32,322 bases of DNA from Chlorobaculum sp. (GCA_013334855.1 JAAXWU010000012.1:1-32322); one strand, 5' to 3'; positions 1 to 8,510 are shown, numbered from the stretch's first letter. Notes: generated from the sequence alone by a model not told the origin. A program made the numbers and translations.

Positions 1-260
1 GCAAGGGATTGCTGCCGAAGCTCATCAACGACAAGTCGCTGGCCGACAACACCGAAAAGACGATCGTGAACCTGAGGAACGCCGCCGCCGAAACCGAGAC
101 GCTGATGAAGCAGCTCAACGACAGCCAGGGCACCCTCGGCAAGCTGAACAACGACCCGGCGCTCTACAACAACCTGAGCAAAACGCTGGTTTCGCTCGAC
201 ACCTTGCTCGTCGATCTGAAGAAGCGCCCGAACCGCTACGTGCGTTTCACGCTCTTCTGA
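1..260 (+). CDS. MCE/MlaD family substrate-binding protein, C-terminal fragment
   Basis: This is the 3' end of a gene that enters from the left edge. The frame is open from the first bases, so the TTG at 9 is not a real start. The visible 85 residues are amphipathic, helical and rich in Asn, Leu and Lys, with a repeated 'NN-DPALYNNLSKTL' flavour, and end in KKRPNRYVRFTLF. That ending is typical of MlaD/MCE proteins, whose long helices follow the MCE domain and which close with a basic, aromatic tail. The family supplies the periplasmic lipid-binding part of an ABC transporter that moves phospholipids or other hydrophobic molecules across the envelope. The MCE domain itself lies outside the window, so the call rests only on the tail. 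The stop is TGA at 258-260. Confidence 0.75.
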   Translation, partial: KGLLPKLINDKSLADNTEKTIVNLRNAAAETETLMKQLNDSQGTLGKLNNDPALYNNLSKTLVSLDTLLVDLKKRPNRYVRFTLF

Positions 261-283
261 GCTTTTCCGGCACGGAACGCACG

Positions 284-1429
284 ATGAGAACGCTTCGAAC
301 CATCCTCCTCCCGATCCTCGTCAGCGTGGCTGTAATGATGGCTGCGCTGAAGCTGGAAGCAAGAACTCCCGATTTTACAGCACTTGACAGCGTGATGCGC
401 CGTGCCGTCGCCGACAGCGTCTTTCCCGGCGCGAGTATCGCCGTGCTGTACCGGGGCAAGACGGTCTATCACAAGGCGTTCGGGCGGCTGACCTACAATC
501 AGGCGAGCGCTCCCGTGGACACGACGACTATCTACGACGCCGCGTCGCTCACCAAGGCGGTCGTCACCACGAGCATCGCCATGCAGCTCGTCGAGCGCGA
601 CTCGCTCGATCTTCGTGCGCCTGTCGCGAAATACCTGCCCGGCTTCGCCTGCAACGGCAAGGAGCGCGTCACCATCGAGCAGCTCATGCGCCACACCTCC
701 GGCCTGCGTGCGCACGCCTTTTACGCCAAAACGTGCCGCACGCCCGGCGAGGTGTTCCACGCCATCGAACAGGATTCGCTTCTCTGCAAGCCGGGCAGCC
801 AGACGGAGTACAGCGACCTGAACTTCATCCTGCTCGGCAGAATCGTCGAACAGATTACCGGCCAGAGCCTGTACGCCAACTTCCACGCCCGCTTCGCCGC
901 ACCGCTCGGCATGAACTCGATGCTCTTCAACCCGCCGCCAGCGCTCCAGCCCCGAATCGCCCCGACCGCGCCCGACGCTGCCTGGCCGCTCGCCACGCCG
1001 CGCCCGCTCGTCAACGACCAGAACGCCGCCCTCCTCGGCGGAGCGGCAGGTCACGCGGGACTCTTCACCACCACCGGCGACCTTGAAAAGATGGTGCGAA
1101 TGCTGATGAACGGAGGCGAACTCAACGGCAAGCGCTCCATCGCGGCATCGACCGTCCGGCGATTTCTGAGGAAAACCGAATGGCCGCGAGCCATCGGCTG
1201 GGACATGGTGACCACCGGAAAATCCTCGGCAGGCACCCGCTTCTCCCCAACCTCCTGGGGCCACCTCGGCTACACCGGCACCAGCATCTGGGTCGATCCG
1301 GAGAAAGATTTAGCGGTGATTTTATTGAGCAACCGGGTCTGGCCGACGGAAGAGAATATCAAGATTCGCAAGTTCAGACCATTGCTGCACGACACGGTAG
1401 TGGAGTGCGTGGAGGAGATTGCGAAATAA
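284..1429 (+). CDS. Serine hydrolase of the beta-lactamase/penicillin-binding fold (class C-like)
   Basis: A 381-residue protein with an N-terminal hydrophobic segment (about residues 5-24) that should export or anchor it. The fold's catalytic motifs are in order: SLTK at 88-91 (nucleophile Ser88, Lys91), YSD at 176-178 in place of Y-x-N, and HLG at 327-329 in place of KTG, followed by YTGTS and a closing strand. This set is usual for class C-related esterases, D-aminopeptidases and PBP-like hydrolases (Pfam Beta-lactamase, PF00144). Related Bacteroidetes/Chlorobi proteins are sometimes fused behind a NagZ-type glycosidase; this one stands alone. It starts 24 bases after the MCE gene. The substrate cannot be read from sequence: peptidoglycan peptide, an ester or a beta-lactam are all possible, and antibiotic resistance should not be assumed. 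Confidence 0.88.
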   Translation: MRTLRTILLPILVSVAVMMAALKLEARTPDFTALDSVMRRAVADSVFPGASIAVLYRGKTVYHKAFGRLTYNQASAPVDTTTIYDAASLTKAVVTTSIAMQLVERDSLDLRAPVAKYLPGFACNGKERVTIEQLMRHTSGLRAHAFYAKTCRTPGEVFHAIEQDSLLCKPGSQTEYSDLNFILLGRIVEQITGQSLYANFHARFAAPLGMNSMLFNPPPALQPRIAPTAPDAAWPLATPRPLVNDQNAALLGGAAGHAGLFTTTGDLEKMVRMLMNGGELNGKRSIAASTVRRFLRKTEWPRAIGWDMVTTGKSSAGTRFSPTSWGHLGYTGTSIWVDPEKDLAVILLSNRVWPTEENIKIRKFRPLLHDTVVECVEEIAK

Positions 1430-1523
1430 GGAAGTGTGTGTTTTGAATTAACAATACAGCGAAGTTTGTACGGTTCTTTTAAGATTTTGAAAAAGCTTTG
1501 AAAGCGACCCTGTTAGATAAAAT

Positions 1524-1547
1524 GGTTCTTCGCAGAATTTCGTGGAA
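1524..1547 (+). repeat. Left terminal inverted repeat of the ISL3 element
   Basis: 24 bases starting GGTTCTTCGCAGAATTTCG. The reverse complement of 2861-2884 is identical except for one A/G difference at position 11. Similarity stops abruptly after base 24, which fixes the inner edge of the repeat. Confidence 0.93.
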
Positions 1548-1614
1548 GAGAGGTGTATAATTGGTACCTTGGCGTAATTCTGAACCTTGTCGAACCATCT
1601 CGCAGAAATCGCCC

Positions 1615-2841
1615 ATGCAGAGCCTGACACACCACTATCACCAGCTTTTAGGTCTTCCGTCAAACTGGAAAGTCGAAAAGATCAATCTGTCAATGACTGG
1701 AAAGCAGATCGAGATTCGGCTGGTTTATGAGGGCAAACAGGTCGAATGCCCCGTCTGCGGCCAGGCTGGCAACATTTACGATCATACCGCCGAGCAACAG
1801 TGGCGGCATCTGGATACCATGCAGTTCGAGACGATTCTGGTGGCTCGGCTGCCGCGTTGTCAATGCAAGGAACACGGCGTCAAAACCGCTCAGCCGTCGT
1901 GGGCGGCAAGGCACTCACGCTTCACGCTGCTGTTCGAGAGCTTTGCTATCGAACTTTTGCAGCACTGCGCCAACATCAAGTCGGCAGCCCAAATGCTGCG
2001 ATTGGACTGGCACGCGCTCGATCAGATCATGCGTCGAGCCGTCGAACGCGGGCTGAAACGACGTGAAAATGATGAGATGACGTATTTGGGGATTGACGAA
2101 AAAAGTTTCAAGTCAGGCCATCATTACGTCACGGCGCTGAACGACCTGAAGCAAGGTCGGGTGCTCGAAGTGGTCGAACATCGAACCACCGATGCGGCCA
2201 AAGAGGCGCTCGAAACGCTGAACGAGAAGCAAAAAGAATCGGTCAAAGCGGTTGCGATGGACATGTGGAAACCCTTTGCCAGCGCGGTTCAGGAGCTGTT
2301 GCCGAATGCCGATCTGGTGCATGATCGCTTTCACGTCAGCAAGTATCTCAACGATGCGGTCGATGCGGTGCGCCGCAAGGAGTCCCGCGAACTGGATGAG
2401 GATGGCGACAAGCGTCTGGTCGGCTCGAAATACGTCTTTTTACGTAATCCAGAGCATATGCGCGAGCAGCAAAAAGCGGAGCTGAACAAGTTGATGGCCG
2501 GTGAATTCAAAACCAGTCAGGCGTGGGCGTTGAAAAACATGTTCCGATACTTCTGGCAACTTGGGGACGCTGATGGCGCAAGCTTTTTTTTCGAGTACTG
2601 GTCGAAGCGGGTCGATGAGGTTGGTTTGAGTCCGCTGATCGAGGTCAAAGAGCTTTTAGAGCGACATTTCGGCAACATACTGACGTATTTTAAACACGCC
2701 ATCACCAATGCGGTATCCGAAGGCTTGAACAGCAAGATTCAGATCGTCAAGGCCTCAGCCAAAGGATTTCACCGTTTCGAGAGTTACCGGAACCGCATTC
2801 TGTTTTACTGCGGCAAACTCAACATGGCTATCGGAGCATGA
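1615..2841 (+). CDS. ISL3-family DDE transposase
   Basis: Transposase of about 408 residues counted from ATG 1615; the frame is open upstream to TTG 1561, but ATG 1615 fits the family N-terminus better. Near the N-terminus is a zinc-ribbon-like C-x2-C (CPVCGQAG) with a later CQCKEHG, then the helix-turn-helix region around KSAAQMLRLDW. The catalytic domain shows the expected acidic residues: YLGIDEKSF (first Asp), VAMDMWKPF (second Asp) followed by LVHDRFHVSKYLNDAVD, and ITNAVSEGLNSKIQ (Glu). The C-terminal GFHRFESYRNRILFYC is a hallmark of ISL3 (IS204/IS1001/IS1096/IS1165) transposases. No frameshift or stop is seen, so the enzyme may be active. It catalyses cut-and-paste or copy transposition at the two terminal repeats. 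Confidence 0.95.
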   Translation: MQSLTHHYHQLLGLPSNWKVEKINLSMTGKQIEIRLVYEGKQVECPVCGQAGNIYDHTAEQQWRHLDTMQFETILVARLPRCQCKEHGVKTAQPSWAARHSRFTLLFESFAIELLQHCANIKSAAQMLRLDWHALDQIMRRAVERGLKRRENDEMTYLGIDEKSFKSGHHYVTALNDLKQGRVLEVVEHRTTDAAKEALETLNEKQKESVKAVAMDMWKPFASAVQELLPNADLVHDRFHVSKYLNDAVDAVRRKESRELDEDGDKRLVGSKYVFLRNPEHMREQQKAELNKLMAGEFKTSQAWALKNMFRYFWQLGDADGASFFFEYWSKRVDEVGLSPLIEVKELLERHFGNILTYFKHAITNAVSEGLNSKIQIVKASAKGFHRFESYRNRILFYCGKLNMAIGA

Positions 2842-2860
2842 CGTAATCCCGGAAAACGCT

Positions 2861-2884
2861 TTCCACGAAATTCCGCGAAGAACC
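2861..2884 (-). repeat. Right terminal inverted repeat of the ISL3 element
   Basis: Inverted partner of 1524-1547 with one mismatch in 24 bases. It starts 19 bases after the transposase stop. Confidence 0.93.
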
Positions 2885-2933
2885 AATTCTCTACATTCAG
2901 AAGAGACTCTCTTCATGGATCAATCGAGCCGTC

Positions 2934-3452
2934 ATGAATACCCTTTCACTCCTCACCGATATGTTCCGCCACATGGCATGGGCGGATGCGCTGGTTTTGT
3001 CCATGATCTCCGACAGGCCGGTGGCGGAGCGGGATGGCTATATCCTCGACAAGCTGCGGCATCTGCATATGGTGCAGAGCGTTTTTCTCGATGTCTGGTG
3101 CGGTGAGACGTTCGATCCGTGCGTGGCTGATGGCCTCGATCTCCGCGCTCTCGCCGGGTTGGCCCGCGAAGTTCACGCCGGATCGATGCGCTTTCTCGAA
3201 TCGCTGACACCCGAAGCGCTGGAGCGCGTCGTCAGGCTGCCGTGGTCGAAGATGGCGACCGCAAAGCTCGGCTTCGAGGTCGCCGCGCACACGCTTGCCG
3301 AAACGCTCGTGCAGGTGCCGGAGCACAGCGCCTACCATCGCGGCCAGCTCTGCGCCCGCTTGCGCGAACTCGGCGTCGATCCGCCCATGACCGACTACAT
3401 CGCCTGGGTCTGGCGGCATAAGCCGGATGCGGCGTGGCCTGAATCAAAATGA
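2934..3452 (+). CDS. DinB-family (DinB/YfiT-like) putative metalloenzyme
   Basis: A 172-residue all-helical protein with the DinB-like four-helix pattern. Three histidines in the expected places can form the metal site: His45 (in RHLHMVQSVF), and His131 and His135 (in EHSAYHRGQLCARLRELG). The C-terminal MTDYIAWVW is also typical. In this family the metal site often serves thiol-dependent transferases or hydrolases (bacillithiol and mycothiol S-transferases are characterised members), but the exact reaction cannot be assigned. The ATG at 2934 has no good Shine-Dalgarno site and lies 49 bases after an insertion sequence, so its original promoter may be gone. The next gene (NAT) begins 31 bases after its stop and may be co-transcribed. 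Confidence 0.85.
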   Translation: MNTLSLLTDMFRHMAWADALVLSMISDRPVAERDGYILDKLRHLHMVQSVFLDVWCGETFDPCVADGLDLRALAGLAREVHAGSMRFLESLTPEALERVVRLPWSKMATAKLGFEVAAHTLAETLVQVPEHSAYHRGQLCARLRELGVDPPMTDYIAWVWRHKPDAAWPESK

Positions 3453-3483
3453 CTGTATTTTATCTTATCAGAATGCGTTACGA

Positions 3484-4245
3484 ATGAAAGCCACCAATTT
3501 CGATCTTCCATCATATCTCGCCCGCATCGGCTTCAACGGCGAAGCGTCGCCGGATTTCGACACGCTGAAGCATCTGATGCGCTGCCAACTCTTTTCGGTT
3601 CCGTTCGAGAATCTCGACGTTCAGGCGGGCAAAGTCCCCTCGCTCGCACCTGAAGCGATCTATACGAAAATCGTCGAGCGTCGGCGCGGCGGCTACTGCT
3701 ACGAGGTGAACGGCCTCTTCGCGATGGCGCTCGAAGCGGTCGGCATCCCTTATCGATTCGTGGCGGCGCGGCCCATGACCTACGCCGTCCGGCGACCGAA
3801 AACCCACGTGGCGATCATCGCCTCCATCGACCGCGACGAGTGGCTTTGCGACCTCGGCTTCGGCGGTTACGGCATCCGCGAACCGCTCAATCTGCGCTGG
3901 CTCGACCGCGAGATCAGGCAGGATTACGACGCTTTTCGGCTGACGATGGCGTCGGAGCGCGATTATCTTTTGCAGTCGCTCGTCGATAACGAGTGGAAAA
4001 AGCTCTACGAGTTCAACCTCTGCCCGCAGGAGTGGGTTGACTTCGAACCGGCCAACTGGCTCAACGCGACCCACCCGGACTCGATCTTCGTGCAGGGGCT
4101 GATCGTCGCGATGCAGCATCCAGACGGCAAAGCGGTACTGAGCGGCGACCGGTTCCGCTACGTCTCGAAAGGGCGGGTGGAAGAGAGGATCGTCGGGCAG
4201 GATGATGTTACTGAGTTGTTGCGGCAGTGCTTTTCGCTGGGGTAA
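3484..4245 (+). CDS. Arylamine N-acetyltransferase (NAT) family protein
   Basis: A protein of about 253 residues. I chose ATG 3484 because MKATNFDLPSYLARIGF matches the usual NAT N-terminus; a frame open from 3427 would add 19 untypical residues and overlap the DinB gene. The Cys-His-Asp catalytic triad is present: Cys72 in RRGGYCYEVN, His108 in KTHVAI, and Asp123 in CDLGFGG. The family transfers acetyl groups from acetyl-CoA to arylamines or hydrazines through an acetyl-cysteine. Relatives work on amide-forming steps in natural product synthesis, so the physiological substrate is open. It is cytoplasmic, with no signal peptide. It follows the DinB-like gene closely. Confidence 0.93.
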   Translation: MKATNFDLPSYLARIGFNGEASPDFDTLKHLMRCQLFSVPFENLDVQAGKVPSLAPEAIYTKIVERRRGGYCYEVNGLFAMALEAVGIPYRFVAARPMTYAVRRPKTHVAIIASIDRDEWLCDLGFGGYGIREPLNLRWLDREIRQDYDAFRLTMASERDYLLQSLVDNEWKKLYEFNLCPQEWVDFEPANWLNATHPDSIFVQGLIVAMQHPDGKAVLSGDRFRYVSKGRVEERIVGQDDVTELLRQCFSLG

Positions 4246-4287
4246 AATGATGTATGCTTTTAGAGAATAATCGTGAGGTTTAATTCG

Positions 4288-4655
4288 ATGAGCAATATCA
4301 GGATAAAAGGGTGTATGAGCCTGCGTCTCCGGATGATGGGTATCGTGTACTTGTTGACCGGCTATGGCCTCGGGGATTGACCAAGGAGCGGGTTCAAGCC
4401 TCGATGTGGTTGAAAGAGGCTGCTCCTGAAACTCCGCTGAGAAAATGGTTCGGGCACGATCCGGCAAAGTTTAGAGAGTTTCGGCATCGTTATCTCGAAG
4501 AGCTTTCAGGCAAGCCGGATGTTATGGCTGGATTGCTTGAACTGGCGCGGAAGGATCGGGTGACTCTTCTGTATGCGGCTCGTGATCCCGAGTGCAACCA
4601 TGCTGTTGTTTTGAGGGACTACCTGCTTTCCCGTGAAGCGCAGGACGCGGAGTGA
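4288..4655 (+). CDS. DUF488-family (YeaO-like) protein with an apparent frameshift at its N-terminus
   Basis: The reading frame from 4311 to 4655 gives a DUF488 protein (YEPASPDDGYRVLVDRLWPRGL near its start, then KWFGHDP and TLLYAARD). The conserved start of the family, about MSNIRIKRVYEPAS, is split. ATG 4288, preceded by a GTGAGG-like site, encodes MSNIRIK in another frame, and the rest is reached only by adding one base or slipping back one at the AAAAGGG run (4306-4311). Either one A was lost from the A-run (true mutation or sequencing error), the ribosome slips there, or translation starts at GTG 4311 and omits about eight conserved residues. The family's function is not established. 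The gene is convergent with menD. Confidence 0.8.
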
Positions 4656-4722
4656 TCTGTAGGTGCGGTTCGCGAACCACCCTAACATTTAATCAAGTTA
4701 GGCGATACTTTGGTTACAGCAG

Positions 4723-6477
4723 TCAGAGATTGCCGAAGAAAGCGGCCTTCCCGAACACCGGGTCGAGTTGCGCCTTGAGGGTGCGGTGCAGGCGAAGGTT
4801 CTCCTGCCGGTCGCTATTGACTTCGATAACAAGGCTTTTGTTCGTGTTCAGCGCTTCGGCGTAGATGTTCATGAAATCGTGGTTTGTCGTCGGATTGACG
4901 TAATCGAGGCCGAAGGTGCGGGCGGCGGATTCGATGCTGAAGTTCTGCGGCGTGGCGAAGCACTCGTCGAGCCGGTCGGTCTGCGCGGCGATGGGCAGGA
5001 AGGAGAAGATGCCGCCGCCGTTGTTGTTCAGCACGATGACAATCAGCGGATTCCACGGATGGCCGAGCAGGGAGAGGGCGTTAAGGTCGTGCAGGAACGA
5101 GATGTCGCCGATGAGCAGCGTGGCCGGTTTGCCGAGTCCCGCCGAATAGCCCGCGGCAGTCGAGATGATGCCGTCGATGCCGCTGACGCCCCGGTTGAGC
5201 GCCACCCGCAGCGGTTTTTTCGCCCTCGGCGCGGCGTACAGATCCATGTCCCGTGCGGGCATACTGTTGGCCACGAAGAGCGCGTGATCGCCACCCGCGA
5301 GCGACGAGACGATGCGCGGCGCGGAGATTTCGTTGACCGGCTCATCGGGCTTGCAGGCAACTTCGTCAATGATGCCGGAGGCGGCTGAAAATGCGTCCCC
5401 ACAATCGATGCCCGGCAGCGGCTCACGGCACGCTTCGAGTGCCGAGGCGACTGAGGCTGGCGAGGCTTCGAGAGTCAGCGTGACGTTGTGGTCGGGGCCA
5501 AAGCGTCCTGGATGGTCGCGGACGACGACGTAGTGCAGCGGCGGATGTTTGCGCAGCGCCGTGGCGGGCTGCTTGCCGATGAGCGGGCCGCCGAAATGTA
5601 GCACCACGTCGGGCTGGAACCTGTCCGTCAAGGCTTCGTTCTGGAAGGCGAGCTGCCATGGCGTGCAAGTTGAGGACAACCGGATGCCGGAGGTGAGATC
5701 GGCGAAAAGCGGTACGCCGAGCGAGTCTGCGAGCGCCGCGACAGCCTCGCCGTCCGCCGCGTTCGACATGTTTCCGGCGACGAAGAGCGGCCTCTCGGCT
5801 CCGGCGAGAATCTCGCGCAGCGCCGCGATGCTCTCCGCTCGCGGCTCGCAGAGCGGCAGCGCGAAGCGCGACCACGGCTCGCCGGAGACTCGCCACGCTT
5901 CGAGCGGCGCGGCCCACGGATGTGTGAAATCGGGCGCTTCGGGTTCGAGCGGTTCGCGGAACGGCAGGTTCAGATGCACCGGGCCAGCGGGAGAGCCGAG
6001 GCTTCGTCTCAACGCTTGGTCAATCGTCGAAAGCAGCGAGGCGAGCGGCGTCGCGGTGCCGGGTTCGGGCAGCTCGAAGCTCCAGCGTGAGTATCCTCCG
6101 AAAATATCCTGCTGGCGGATGGTCTGGTTCGCGCCCGCTTCGAGCAGCTCGAATGGGCGGTCAGCCGAGAGCACGAGCATCGGCTGCGCGTCCGCCGAGG
6201 CTTCGACGACAGCGGGGAAGTAGTTTGCCACGGCAGTGCCAGAGGTGCAGATCAATACAGCAGGCATTCCGGTGGCTCTCGTGTAACCGAGAGCGTAAAA
6301 CCCCGCCGAACGCTCGTCGGGGAACATGCGGAATCGCGCCTTCGGATTGGAGGCCACGGCGAGGGTCAGCGGCGTCGAGCGGGAGCCGGGGGAGATACAG
6401 AAAAATCCGGCGCCCTGCCGGATCAATTCTTCCACGATAACCGCGCACCAGAGCGTGGTCGCCTGTTTGTGATTCAT
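4723..6477 (-). CDS. menD: 2-succinyl-5-enolpyruvyl-6-hydroxy-3-cyclohexene-1-carboxylate synthase
   Basis: A 584-residue thiamine-diphosphate enzyme that joins isochorismate and 2-oxoglutarate in the first committed step of menaquinone synthesis. The N-terminus has SPGSRSTPLTLAVA (about residues 30-45) and TSGTAVANYFPAVVEAS, the MenD substrate- and cofactor-binding strip. The ThDP/Mg motif starts at residue 457 (GDISFLHDLNAL), and the NNNGGGIFSFLP segment begins near 484; both are diagnostic of MenD rather than acetolactate synthase. Length is close to the family norm. It lies 7 bases after menF, so the two are almost certainly one transcript, in the order of the pathway. In green sulfur bacteria the product leads to menaquinone-7 and its derivatives, quinones near the photosynthetic reaction centre. 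Confidence 0.97.
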   Translation of the reverse strand: MNHKQATTLWCAVIVEELIRQGAGFFCISPGSRSTPLTLAVASNPKARFRMFPDERSAGFYALGYTRATGMPAVLICTSGTAVANYFPAVVEASADAQPMLVLSADRPFELLEAGANQTIRQQDIFGGYSRWSFELPEPGTATPLASLLSTIDQALRRSLGSPAGPVHLNLPFREPLEPEAPDFTHPWAAPLEAWRVSGEPWSRFALPLCEPRAESIAALREILAGAERPLFVAGNMSNAADGEAVAALADSLGVPLFADLTSGIRLSSTCTPWQLAFQNEALTDRFQPDVVLHFGGPLIGKQPATALRKHPPLHYVVVRDHPGRFGPDHNVTLTLEASPASVASALEACREPLPGIDCGDAFSAASGIIDEVACKPDEPVNEISAPRIVSSLAGGDHALFVANSMPARDMDLYAAPRAKKPLRVALNRGVSGIDGIISTAAGYSAGLGKPATLLIGDISFLHDLNALSLLGHPWNPLIVIVLNNNGGGIFSFLPIAAQTDRLDECFATPQNFSIESAARTFGLDYVNPTTNHDFMNIYAEALNTNKSLVIEVNSDRQENLRLHRTLKAQLDPVFGKAAFFGNL

Positions 6478-6484
6478 GGGCGCA

Positions 6485-7882
6485 TTATGTAGGCTGCTGG
6501 GTTATGGCCAGAATGTCGCCGATCTTCTGATCGACCTCCTCCCATTCGGAGAGCGGATTCGATCCCTTGACCAGCCCAGCTCCTGAGAAGAGATAGACCC
6601 GGTTCTCGTTGACCAGCGCCGAGCGGATGCCGACGGCGAACTCCGCGGCGTCGCGGCTGAGCCAGCCGACCGGGCCGGCGTACCATCCTCTGCCGAACGG
6701 CTCCGTCGAGAGAATCAGCTCCATCGCCTCTTCACGCGGCACGCCGCCGACCGCCGGAGTCGGGTGGAGCTGGCGGAGCACCGTGCTGTCGTTGCAGAAC
6801 TCCGGGCGCAGCCTGGCGCGGCATCGCGCATAGAGATGGGCGAGGCGGTTGATGTGGAGCACATCGACCTGCTCCTGCATGTCGATATCGCTGCACACCG
6901 GCTGAAGTTCGCGGTAGATGGTGTCCATGACGAAACGGTGCTCGCGCATATCCTTTTCGGAGTTGAGCAGCAACTCCGATGCCATGTTGTCGTCCGCCTT
7001 GGCGGTCTCCTTGGTGACGGTTCCGGCGAGCGCCTCGGTTTGCAGCATCTCCCCGTCGCGGCGGTACAGGCGCTCCGGCGTGAAGCTGATGAAGGCGTGG
7101 CCCTCGACCGGTTCGAAATAGAAGCGGTAGGTCGAGTTCTCCGGGAACGGGTAGTCGAGCAGAAAACGAATCGCTGGCACCTTGCCCGAGAATAGGAGTT
7201 CCGTCTGGCGGGCGAGGATCACCTTTTCAAGATGCCCCTCGTCGAATGTTCTCAGGATGGTCTCGCAGTTCTCGATCCACTGCTTTTTGTCGGGGCAGTA
7301 GGCGACCTGCGTCATCTCGGGAATCGCGGCAGCCTCCGGCGTCTCGCTGGCCGAGAGCGTCGAGAGGGTCAGCAAGAGCTGCTCCAGCGACTTGCGCCGG
7401 TCGTCGCCGGGCTTCAGCCAGAGCGATGCGACCAGCGAGGTCTGGCCATCGCGGTACTCGATGCTCAGGAGCGGCAGAATGAACAGCCCGGGGCTGAACG
7501 CCGACCAGAGATCGGTCTGCTCTTGCAGATTGTTGAAGCAGATGCCGCCGATGTAGCGGGCGTGCGGATTTTTCTGCTGCATGGCCTCTTCGAGCATGAG
7601 AAAGCTCAGGTCGTTTGGACCGCTTTCTGAAATCTCGATGCGATCCGCCTCTCCGATACCGGCAATCCACTCGCTCTTTTCGCGGTTCATCCAGAAGAGC
7701 TTCGGGAAAAGTCGCTGCGCTGACAGCCATCGCGTGGCATCAACCTCGCCGAGGGGCGCACGGAAGCTCTCCAGCACAGCCTCGCCGTGCTCCACAGAGG
7801 GCTGCTGCAACGCGGTCTTCACCGATTCTTCGAGGAGTTGAAGCGCCTTTTGCATCATAAGAAAACTGTCGTCCGCCGACAT
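6485..7882 (-). CDS. menF: Isochorismate synthase
   Basis: A 465-residue chorismate-utilising enzyme that converts chorismate to isochorismate for menaquinone. The C-terminal catalytic domain shows EALAGTVTKE, HRFVMDTI, LHPTPAVGGVPREEA (from about residue 372) and GWYAGPVGW, and ends with GAGLVKGSNPLSEWEE, a set specific to the MenF/EntC/anthranilate synthase component I family. Its position directly upstream of menD makes menaquinone, rather than siderophore, synthesis the likely role. The N-terminal third is variable, as usual for the family. The start ATG (complement of 7880-7882) lies 13 bases after the stop of the TPR gene. Confidence 0.96.
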   Translation of the reverse strand: MSADDSFLMMQKALQLLEESVKTALQQPSVEHGEAVLESFRAPLGEVDATRWLSAQRLFPKLFWMNREKSEWIAGIGEADRIEISESGPNDLSFLMLEEAMQQKNPHARYIGGICFNNLQEQTDLWSAFSPGLFILPLLSIEYRDGQTSLVASLWLKPGDDRRKSLEQLLLTLSTLSASETPEAAAIPEMTQVAYCPDKKQWIENCETILRTFDEGHLEKVILARQTELLFSGKVPAIRFLLDYPFPENSTYRFYFEPVEGHAFISFTPERLYRRDGEMLQTEALAGTVTKETAKADDNMASELLLNSEKDMREHRFVMDTIYRELQPVCSDIDMQEQVDVLHINRLAHLYARCRARLRPEFCNDSTVLRQLHPTPAVGGVPREEAMELILSTEPFGRGWYAGPVGWLSRDAAEFAVGIRSALVNENRVYLFSGAGLVKGSNPLSEWEEVDQKIGDILAITQQPT

Positions 7883-7895
7883 CGGGTTACGTGAT

Positions 7896-8510
7896 TCATT
7901 TTCCGGCCTTTTCAGGCAAATCGTTCAGCAGGTGCCGTTCAAGGGAGGCGGCAAGATAATTGTTTTTAGCCTGAAGCCATTTATGGATTTTACGCGCCTC
8001 TTCGATTTTTCCCATTTTGATATAGCAGACTGCCATCGAGTAGTACGCCTCCTGGAAGGAGTAGCTGTTGTCGATCGCTTTCTGGTACGATGCTACTGCG
8101 TCGTTGTAGCGATTGAGCTGGAAATAGACGTTGCCGAGATCGAACTGGCGCAACGAATCGTCCGGCGCGATGGCGACGCGCTTCTGCATCCAGGGCAGCG
8201 CCGAGTTGAACTCTTTCTTGTCGAAATAGGCAGCGCCGAGCGCCGAGTAGGCCTCGTCGAGTCCCGGTTCCAGTTCTATCGAGCGGCGGTACGCCTGGAT
8301 AGCGTCGTCGTAGCGCTGCTGGCGGGCGTACTCCTTGCCGAGGTTCAGGTAGCCTCTGGCGTCTTCGGGATTTTTCCAGACCTCCTGCTGCAACTCCTCG
8401 ATGCGCACTTCCTTGCTGTTACAGCCGGACAGAGCGGCAAGGCAAAGCAGAATGAGGAACGGACGGAAGAGGGCCGCAGCCTGGCGGTATGATTTCGAGC
8501 TTCGTGTCAT
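7896..8510 (-). CDS. TPR-repeat lipoprotein
   Basis: From ATG at 8510 the protein has 204 residues; a TTG three codons upstream is possible but less likely. A basic N-terminus and hydrophobic stretch end in a lipobox, LAALSGC, with Cys30 as the likely lipidated residue, so it should sit on the periplasmic side of a membrane. The remainder is four to five tetratricopeptide repeats (for example DDAIQAYRRSIELEPGLDEAYSALGAAYFDKKEF and the following DDSLRQFDLGNVYFQLNRYNDAVASYQKAI block), a protein-protein interaction scaffold. It precedes menF by 13 bases and probably shares its transcript, but nothing in the sequence ties it to quinone synthesis. Its partner is unknown. Confidence 0.9.
   Translation of the reverse strand: MTRSSKSYRQAAALFRPFLILLCLAALSGCNSKEVRIEELQQEVWKNPEDARGYLNLGKEYARQQRYDDAIQAYRRSIELEPGLDEAYSALGAAYFDKKEFNSALPWMQKRVAIAPDDSLRQFDLGNVYFQLNRYNDAVASYQKAIDNSYSFQEAYYSMAVCYIKMGKIEEARKIHKWLQAKNNYLAASLERHLLNDLPEKAGK

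Larger units (their letters stand above)
1524..2884 (+). mobile_element. ISL3-family insertion sequence, about 1.36 kb
   Basis: The element is bounded by 24-bp inverted repeats (1524-1547 and 2861-2884) that match at 23 of 24 positions and begin GGTTCTTCGC, a GG-start typical of ISL3 elements. One full-length transposase gene fills it. ISL3 elements usually make 8-bp target duplications. The flanking octamers here (GATAAAAT on the left, AATTCTCT on the right) do not match, so the duplication has decayed, or one end was altered after insertion. It lies between the serine hydrolase and the DinB-like gene and ends 49 bases before the DinB start, so it probably separates that gene from its original promoter. 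Confidence 0.92.

Noticed and set aside
236-1264. 342-residue open frame antisense to the serine hydrolase
   Set aside because: Mirror of the hydrolase codons with no motif; the plus-strand gene has all three catalytic motifs.
284-1429. Antibiotic-resistance beta-lactamase
   Set aside because: YSD and HLG motifs and the length fit esterase/peptidase members of the fold equally well; resistance cannot be claimed from sequence.
1516-2892. 8-bp target duplication around the ISL3 element
   Set aside because: The two octamers (GATAAAAT and AATTCTCT) do not match.
2900-2914. GAAGAGA-C-TCTCTTC palindrome before the DinB-like gene
   Set aside because: Only 7-bp arms and a 1-base centre, no T-run or known operator; could be chance.
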